The notes beneath the pieces were generated by a model that had not been told where the DNA came from, did not search any database, and worked only from the letters and a program-made list of their open reading frames with translations. Of a stretch of 64,000 nucleotides of DNA, positions 59,188-64,000 are shown piece after piece; positions within the stretch are counted from its first letter, which is position 1, and the number at the start of each line of letters is the position of its first letter. This DNA comes from Pseudomonadota bacterium (GTDB taxonomy: Bacteria; Pseudomonadota; Alphaproteobacteria; Rhizobiales; Devosiaceae): NCBI GenBank assembly GCA_023388175.1, contig JAEWGT010000007.1, positions 1 through 64,000 of the forward strand, read 5' to 3'. The translations under genes and the position numbers were made by a program.

Positions 59188-61941
59188 TTACGCGGCAACC
59201 AGGCTCCGCAGCACATAATGCAGAATGCCGCCATTGCGGAAGTAATCCAGCTCATTGGCCGTATCGATGCGGCAGCGGGTTTCGATCTCGACCACATCTC
59301 CATTGGCGCGGGTGATCTTGACCTTGACCAAGGCGCGCGGTTCCAGGGCTTCAACACCGGCAATATCCACGGTCTCGGTTCCATCGAGGCCAAGGCTCTG
59401 CCAGCTTTCGCCCTCCTTAAACTGCAACGGGATCACACCCATGCCGACAAGATTGGAGCGGTGGATACGCTCGAAACTCTGCGCGATGACCGCCTTGACG
59501 CCAAGCAGATTGGTGCCCTTGGCCGCCCAGTCGCGCGAGGAGCCAGTGCCATATTCCTTGCCGGCGAAGATGACCAGCGGCGTGTTCTGCGCCTGATAGG
59601 CCATGGCGGCGTCGTAAATGGGCATCTGGCTGCCATCCGGCCCCTTGGTAAAGCCGCCTTCGACGCCATCGAGCATCATGTTCTTGATGCGGATATTGGC
59701 GAAGGTGCCGCGCATCATGATCTCGTGATTGCCGCGGCGCGAACCGTAGGAATTGAAATCCTTGGGCGCCACCTGCCGCTCGGTGAGATACTTGCCGGCC
59801 GGCGTCGCCGCTTTGAACGACCCGGCCGGGGAAATATGGTCGGTGGTGATGGAATCGAGGAAGAGAGCCAGCACCCGCGCCGAGACCACGTCGGTCACCG
59901 GCTTTGGCTCCATGGTGAGGTCCTCGAAATAGGGCGGGTTCTGCACATAGGTGGACGCCGCGTTCCAGCCATAGGTTTCCCCCCCTTCCACGGCGATGGC
60001 CTGCCAGTGCTCATCACCCTTGAACACGTCCGAATAGCGGGCGCGGAACATGTCGGCATTGACGTGGCGGCGCACGATCTCGGCAATCTCGTGATTGGAG
60101 GGCCAGATATCCTTGAGATAGACCGGCTTGCCGTCCTTGCCCGTGCCCAGCGGCTGGGTCGTGATGTCGATATTGAGCGTGCCGAGCAAAGCGTAGGCAA
60201 CCACCAGCGGCGGCGAGGCCAGATAATTGGCCCTCACATCAGGATTGACGCGGCCTTCGAAATTGCGGTTCCCCGACAGCACCGAGGCGGCCACCAGCTT
60301 GTTCTCGTTGATACAATCCGAGATTGCCTGCGGCAGCGGACCGGAATTGCCGATACAGGTGGTGCAGCCATAGCCGACAAGATTGAAGCCGAGGGCATTG
60401 AGATCGTCCTGCAGACCGGAGGCGGTGAGGTAGTCGGTGACCACCTGCGAGCCGGGAGCGAGCGAAGTCTTGACCCATGGCTGGGATTTGAGCCCCAGCG
60501 CCCGCGCCTTGCGGGCGACGAGACCGGCGGCGACCAGTACCGAAGGATTGGATGTATTGGTGCAGGAGGTGATCGCCGCGATCACCACCGAGCCATCGGA
60601 AATCCCGTAATCCTGGCCTTTGACCGGAAAGGCGGCTTCCTCGGGGATGTCGTCGACGCCATTGGCGCCTTCGTCGACATAGCGGCTTTCCTGCTTGTCA
60701 TCCGGCAGCTTGGTGCGCTCGATCCGGCCACCGGACAATTCCGGCAGGGCGGCTGCGAAGGCGGATGTAACGTCCTTGAGGGCAACACGGTCCTGTGGGC
60801 GCTTGGGGCCCGAAAGAGAGGGCACAACCGTGGACAGATCGAGTTCCAGGCTGTCGGTAAAGACCGGGTCTTGCGTGTCCGACTTACGGAACATGCCCTG
60901 CGCACGCGAATAGGCCTCCACCAGCGCCACGCGCTCGGGATCACGTCCCGTGGTCGAGAGATATTTGAGCGTATCGGCATCGACCGGGAAATAGCCGCAG
61001 GTGGCGCCATATTCGGGCGCCATATTGGCAATGGTGGCCTGGTCTTCAAGGCTGAGATAATCGAGGCCCGGCCCATAAAACTCGACGAATTTGCCGACCA
61101 CGCCCTTTTTGCGCAGCATTTCGGTGACGGTGAGCACGAGATCGGTGGCGGTAATGCCTTCATTGATCTTGCCGGTGAGCTTGAAGCCGATCACCTCGGG
61201 GATGAGCATGGAGATCGGCTGGCCGAGCATGGCCGCCTCGGCCTCGATGCCGCCCACGCCCCAGCCGAGGACGGCGAGGCCATTGACCATTGTGGTGTGC
61301 GAATCCGTGCCCACCAGCGTATCGGGATAGGCCACCGTCTCGCCATTCTCTTCCCGCGTCCAGACCGTCTGGGCGAGGTATTCGAGATTGACCTGATGAC
61401 AGATGCCGGTGCCGGGGGGCACGACGCGGAAATTGTCGAAGGCCGATTGGCCCCAGCGCAGAAATTCATAGCGCTCAACATTGCGCTCATATTCGAGCTC
61501 GACATTCTGCTGGAAAGCGAGCGGCGTGCCGAACGAATCCACCATCACCGAATGGTCGATGACCAGATCGACCGGCACCAGCGGGTTGATCTTCTGCGGA
61601 TTGGCGCCGAGCTTGGCGGTGGCGTCGCGCATGGCGGCGAGGTCAACCACGGCCGGAACGCCGGTAAAATCCTGCATCAGCACCCGCGCCGGGCGGTACT
61701 GGATTTCATATTCGGAGGTGCGGGAGACCAGCCAATCGGCGATGGCCTCGATATCTTCTTTCTTGACCGTGCGATTGTCTTCAAAGCGCAGCAGGTTTTC
61801 GAGCACCACCTTCATCGAGCCCGGCAGGCGCGAAACGCCGGCAAGGCCGTTTTTTTCTGCTTCGACAATGGAATAATAGGTGTAGCTCTTGCCACCGACA
61901 GTGAGTGTCGATCTGGATTTGAAGCTGTCAATCGAGGTCAT
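59188..61941 (-). CDS. acnA: Aconitate hydratase A
   Basis: 917 residues, full length, from MTSIDSFKSRSTL at 61941. AcnA isomerises citrate and isocitrate in the TCA cycle. Cluster cysteines are in AAITSCTNTSNPS (about 437) and in GCTTCIGNSGPL (about 503-514); GTDSHTTM and SYGSRRGNHEIMMRGTFANIR are other landmarks. It diverges from ccmA across 154 bp. DUF1223 follows after a terminator. The longer frame to 62295 is an antisense-overlapping extension, not supported. Confidence 0.96.
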   Translation of the reverse strand: MTSIDSFKSRSTLTVGGKSYTYYSIVEAEKNGLAGVSRLPGSMKVVLENLLRFEDNRTVKKEDIEAIADWLVSRTSEYEIQYRPARVLMQDFTGVPAVVDLAAMRDATAKLGANPQKINPLVPVDLVIDHSVMVDSFGTPLAFQQNVELEYERNVERYEFLRWGQSAFDNFRVVPPGTGICHQVNLEYLAQTVWTREENGETVAYPDTLVGTDSHTTMVNGLAVLGWGVGGIEAEAAMLGQPISMLIPEVIGFKLTGKINEGITATDLVLTVTEMLRKKGVVGKFVEFYGPGLDYLSLEDQATIANMAPEYGATCGYFPVDADTLKYLSTTGRDPERVALVEAYSRAQGMFRKSDTQDPVFTDSLELDLSTVVPSLSGPKRPQDRVALKDVTSAFAAALPELSGGRIERTKLPDDKQESRYVDEGANGVDDIPEEAAFPVKGQDYGISDGSVVIAAITSCTNTSNPSVLVAAGLVARKARALGLKSQPWVKTSLAPGSQVVTDYLTASGLQDDLNALGFNLVGYGCTTCIGNSGPLPQAISDCINENKLVAASVLSGNRNFEGRVNPDVRANYLASPPLVVAYALLGTLNIDITTQPLGTGKDGKPVYLKDIWPSNHEIAEIVRRHVNADMFRARYSDVFKGDEHWQAIAVEGGETYGWNAASTYVQNPPYFEDLTMEPKPVTDVVSARVLALFLDSITTDHISPAGSFKAATPAGKYLTERQVAPKDFNSYGSRRGNHEIMMRGTFANIRIKNMMLDGVEGGFTKGPDGSQMPIYDAAMAYQAQNTPLVIFAGKEYGTGSSRDWAAKGTNLLGVKAVIAQSFERIHRSNLVGMGVIPLQFKEGESWQSLGLDGTETVDIAGVEALEPRALVKVKITRANGDVVEIETRCRIDTANELDYFRNGGILHYVLRSLVAA

Positions 61942-62095
61942 TCGGCTCCGCCCTTCTTGCTGCTGACGCGCAATTCCGAACAATTGGGGCCGCCGGAAGT
62001 TCCGCGTTTTTTGGAATGAGTCCAACCTGGCAAAGATATAGCCCGTCCTATTACCCCTTGCCAGTACGACCATGGGTTCAATACGAGATGGGGTC

Positions 62096-62722
62096 ATGAC
62101 AGAAGGGCAAGCACAGTCGCCGTTTTTGCTTGAGGTTGAAGGCCTTGCCTGCGGCCGCGGCGAGACCGTGCTGGCGCGCGACCTGTCCTTTCGCCTGAAC
62201 CAGGGGAGCGGCGTTCTGCTGCGCGGCTCCAATGGCGTGGGCAAATCAACCCTGCTGCTGACACTGGCCGGACTGCTGCCACCCATCGCAGGCACGGTCC
62301 GTTTCCACGGCCACGATCCCGAAAGCGGCCCGGCACTGCATTATTGCGGCCACCGCAACGGCATCCGGCCACGCCTGAGCGTCGAGGACACCCTTCGTTT
62401 CTGGGCCGCGATCAACGGACCCTGCGGCCTTGCCATCGGCGACGCATTGGAACGGGTCGGACTGGCCGGTACGGCAAGGCTCGACGCCTCCTATCTCTCG
62501 GCCGGGCAACAAAGGCGGCTGGCGCTGGCCCGGCTGCTGGTTTCGCCCCGCAAGCTCTGGCTGCTCGACGAACCGACAGCCGCATTGGACAGCCAGGGAC
62601 ACGGTTTGGTAGCGAGCCTCCTCGCCGAGCATCTGGATGCAGGCGGCCTGGCCATCATCGCCACCCATGACGATATCGGCCTGACCCGCATGACGACGCT
62701 GACGCTGGGGGCAAAGCCATGA
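62096..62722 (+). CDS. ccmA: Cytochrome c biogenesis ATP-binding export protein CcmA
   Basis: 208 residues from the ATG at 62096. ABC ATPase of the haem-release complex. Walker A GSNGVGKST (about 44-52), signature LSAGQQRR (about 136-143) and Walker B LWLLDEPTA (about 155-163) are all present. It pairs with CcmB, whose ATG overlaps the ccmA stop (ATGA). GAGATGGGG precedes the ATG. Divergent from acnA. Confidence 0.95.
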   Translation: MTEGQAQSPFLLEVEGLACGRGETVLARDLSFRLNQGSGVLLRGSNGVGKSTLLLTLAGLLPPIAGTVRFHGHDPESGPALHYCGHRNGIRPRLSVEDTLRFWAAINGPCGLAIGDALERVGLAGTARLDASYLSAGQQRRLALARLLVSPRKLWLLDEPTAALDSQGHGLVASLLAEHLDAGGLAIIATHDDIGLTRMTTLTLGAKP

Positions 62723-63384
62723 CCGGTTTTCTCGCCACGCTGCGGCGTGAATTGCGCCTGTCCCTCGTCGGCAGCGGCGAAATCCTCACCCTGCTTTTGT
62801 TTTTTATCATCACCGGCGCGCTCGTGCCCTTCGCGGTGGGACCCGACAAGGACTTGCTCGCCCGGATCGCGCCCGGCATTGTCTGGATCGCGGCCTTTCT
62901 CTCCATGCTGATCGGACTCGAAAAACTGTTCCGGCCCGATCGGGACGATGGCACGCTGGCGCTCTATCGCCTCGCCGACCTGCCGCTTTCGGCCATCATT
63001 GCCGCAAAAGTTATCAGCCACTGGCTGACCAGCGCTCTCCCCCTCATCCTTGCCTCGCCGTTTCTGGCCGTGATCCTGTCGATGGATATGGCAGCCTTCT
63101 GGCGCACCGTGCTGTCACTGCTGCTGGGCACGCCGGCTTTGGCCGCATTCGGCACCTTTGGGGCGGCGATAACCGTTGCAATAAGGCGCGGCGGGCTGTT
63201 GGCGCCCATTCTTATCGCGCCGCTCTGCGTGCCGGTGCTGATCTTTGGCGTCGGGGCCATTGCGCCCATGGGCGGGCCCGACCAGGCTGGCGCGGCTTTG
63301 CTCTTCCTTGCGGCACTCAGTCTCATCTCGGTCAGCCTCTCTCCCTTTGCCGCCGCACTTGCGATAGATTGGGGCGAGGAGTAG
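62719..63384 (+). CDS. ccmB: Haem exporter/haem-release protein CcmB
   Basis: 221 residues, six membrane helices. The opening FLATLRRELRLSLVGSGEILTLLLFFIITGALVPFAVGPDKDLLARIAPGIVWIAAFLSMLIGLEKLF is typical CcmB. With CcmA and CcmC it frees haem from CcmE for the apocytochrome c lyase. Overlaps ccmA by 4 bases; ccmC starts 9 bases after its stop. Confidence 0.95.
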   Translation: MTGFLATLRRELRLSLVGSGEILTLLLFFIITGALVPFAVGPDKDLLARIAPGIVWIAAFLSMLIGLEKLFRPDRDDGTLALYRLADLPLSAIIAAKVISHWLTSALPLILASPFLAVILSMDMAAFWRTVLSLLLGTPALAAFGTFGAAITVAIRRGGLLAPILIAPLCVPVLIFGVGAIAPMGGPDQAGAALLFLAALSLISVSLSPFAAALAIDWGEE

Positions 63385-63393
63385 AGGCCCGGC

Positions 63394-64000
63394 ATGACAA
63401 TCGAGACCACACCCAAAATGCGCTGGTGGGACAGGCTGGCCCATCCCGGTCAGTTCCTGATCTGGACGAAATATCTGCTCTGGCCGCTGATCGTGGTCAC
63501 GGCGCTGCTCTTTGCCTTGGGCCTGTGGTTCGCCTTCTTCAATTCGCCGGCCGACTACCAGATGGGTGACACGGTGCGCATCATGTATGTGCATGTCCCC
63601 ACCGCCTGGCTCAGCCAGTTCGTCTATGGCGCCATGGCCGTGTCGGCGCTTGGCACACTGGTCTGGCGCCACCCGATGGCCGACGTCTCGATGAAGGCCG
63701 CTGCCCCGCTCGGCGCCGCCTTTACCGCCATGGCCCTGTTCACCGGCTCCATGTGGGGCCGCCCCACCTGGGGCACGTTCTGGGAATGGGACGGGCGCAT
63801 GACATCGACCCTGATCCTGCTCTTCATCTATCTCGGCATCGTGGCCCTGTGGCGGGCCTTTGACGATCAGCTGCGCGCGGCCCGCGTCATCGCCATTTTC
63901 ACACTGGTCGGCGCGGTCAATGTGCCGATCATCAAATTCTCCGTCGACTGGTGGAGCACATTGCACCAGCCAGCCAGTGTCTTCCGCGCCGATGGCCCGA
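63394..64000 (+). CDS. ccmC: Haem-handling protein CcmC (truncated by window edge)
   Basis: The first 202 residues are seen; the gene continues past the right end. MRWWDRLAHPGQFLIWTKY is the usual start. The tryptophan-rich WGRPTWGTFWEWD motif (about 120-132) is the haem-handling signature, and the periplasm-facing histidine VHVPTAW is present. CcmC delivers haem to CcmE. Expected next genes (ccmD, ccmG) lie outside the window. Confidence 0.95.
   Translation, partial: MTIETTPKMRWWDRLAHPGQFLIWTKYLLWPLIVVTALLFALGLWFAFFNSPADYQMGDTVRIMYVHVPTAWLSQFVYGAMAVSALGTLVWRHPMADVSMKAAAPLGAAFTAMALFTGSMWGRPTWGTFWEWDGRMTSTLILLFIYLGIVALWRAFDDQLRAARVIAIFTLVGAVNVPIIKFSVDWWSTLHQPASVFRADGP

Noticed and set aside
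58132..62019. 1295-residue plus-strand frame across acnA
   Set aside because: It is the complement of acnA, which has full family motifs on the minus strand; no start signal or domain on the plus strand.
1..64000. Prophage, transposon or CRISPR
   Set aside because: No integrase, transposase, direct-repeat array or abrupt change in gene content was seen by eye.

Overview
The window looks like the chromosome of a GC-rich alphaproteobacterium of the order Hyphomicrobiales; the overall gene content resembles Devosia and its relatives, but that genus-level guess is inference. Supporting evidence read directly: an imuA-imuB-dnaE2 cassette behind a GTTC-N7-GTTC type LexA box, a hemC-hemD-Mic60-hemY operon, perfect TTAA-N7-TTAA CtrA-type sites, an IalB pair, DUF2794 and DUF1223 genes, and the acnA/ccmABC divergent pair. 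Almost everything is chromosomal housekeeping. I see no phage, transposase, CRISPR array or plasmid gene, and only one tRNA.

Layout. 1-360: gene-free, strongly structured leader before leuD. 361-5113: leuD, ridA-like, CPBP protease, rnk, glutamate dehydrogenase, leuB. 5168-10058: DUF6968-like protein, rpsP and ffh (SRP), then a coupled acetyltransferase/JmjC-cupin pair. 10326-14372: dapF, mtaB, ftsY, yciB. 14374-18294 (minus): PLP enzyme, EVE protein, YciI, gpsA, tsaD. 18351-22734: the haem/Mic60 operon and tRNA-Thr. 22744-25903: FeeM-like N-acyltransferase and a membrane GGDEF-EAL protein. 26123-32258: pterin dehydratase and the SOS mutasome. 32432-39024: TerB-like, universal stress protein, ppa, serine hydrolase, cytochrome b561/MarR, a BacNav-type sodium channel and a DUF3445 haem protein. 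39081-44885: hppA, DUF167, YggT, DedA, typA. 45096-48238: an operon of PAS-GGDEF-EAL, an ECF-like sigma factor and a VOC protein. 48310-58045: argG, LysE, rlmJ, Pmp3, rlmN, two IalB proteins, thpR, a ybhL-type leader with the BAX-inhibitor gene, three small genes. 58098-64000: a candidate sRNA, DUF1223, acnA and the start of the ccm operon (ccmC runs off the right edge).

How parts work together. leuD and leuB are the late steps of leucine synthesis. ffh and ftsY, on different operons, supply both GTPases of co-translational membrane targeting. hemC/hemD make uroporphyrinogen III, the haem later used by the CcmABC system and by b561 and DUF3445 proteins. ppa and hppA both consume pyrophosphate, one soluble and one proton-pumping. 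ImuA, ImuB and DnaE2 form the damage-inducible mutagenic polymerase.

The most unusual signals are regulatory. Two perfect CtrA-type sites lie next to c-di-GMP genes: one before the FeeM-like acyltransferase and one before the PAS-GGDEF-EAL/sigma-factor operon. Other candidates are a gene-free hairpin chain before leuD, a composite hairpin before ffh, twin TTGCAAAATGCAA palindromes before yggT, an apparent sRNA beside DUF1223, and terminators that abut the next start codon, one of which carries the Shine-Dalgarno of the next gene in its 3' arm. All functional claims about these are inference from sequence alone.
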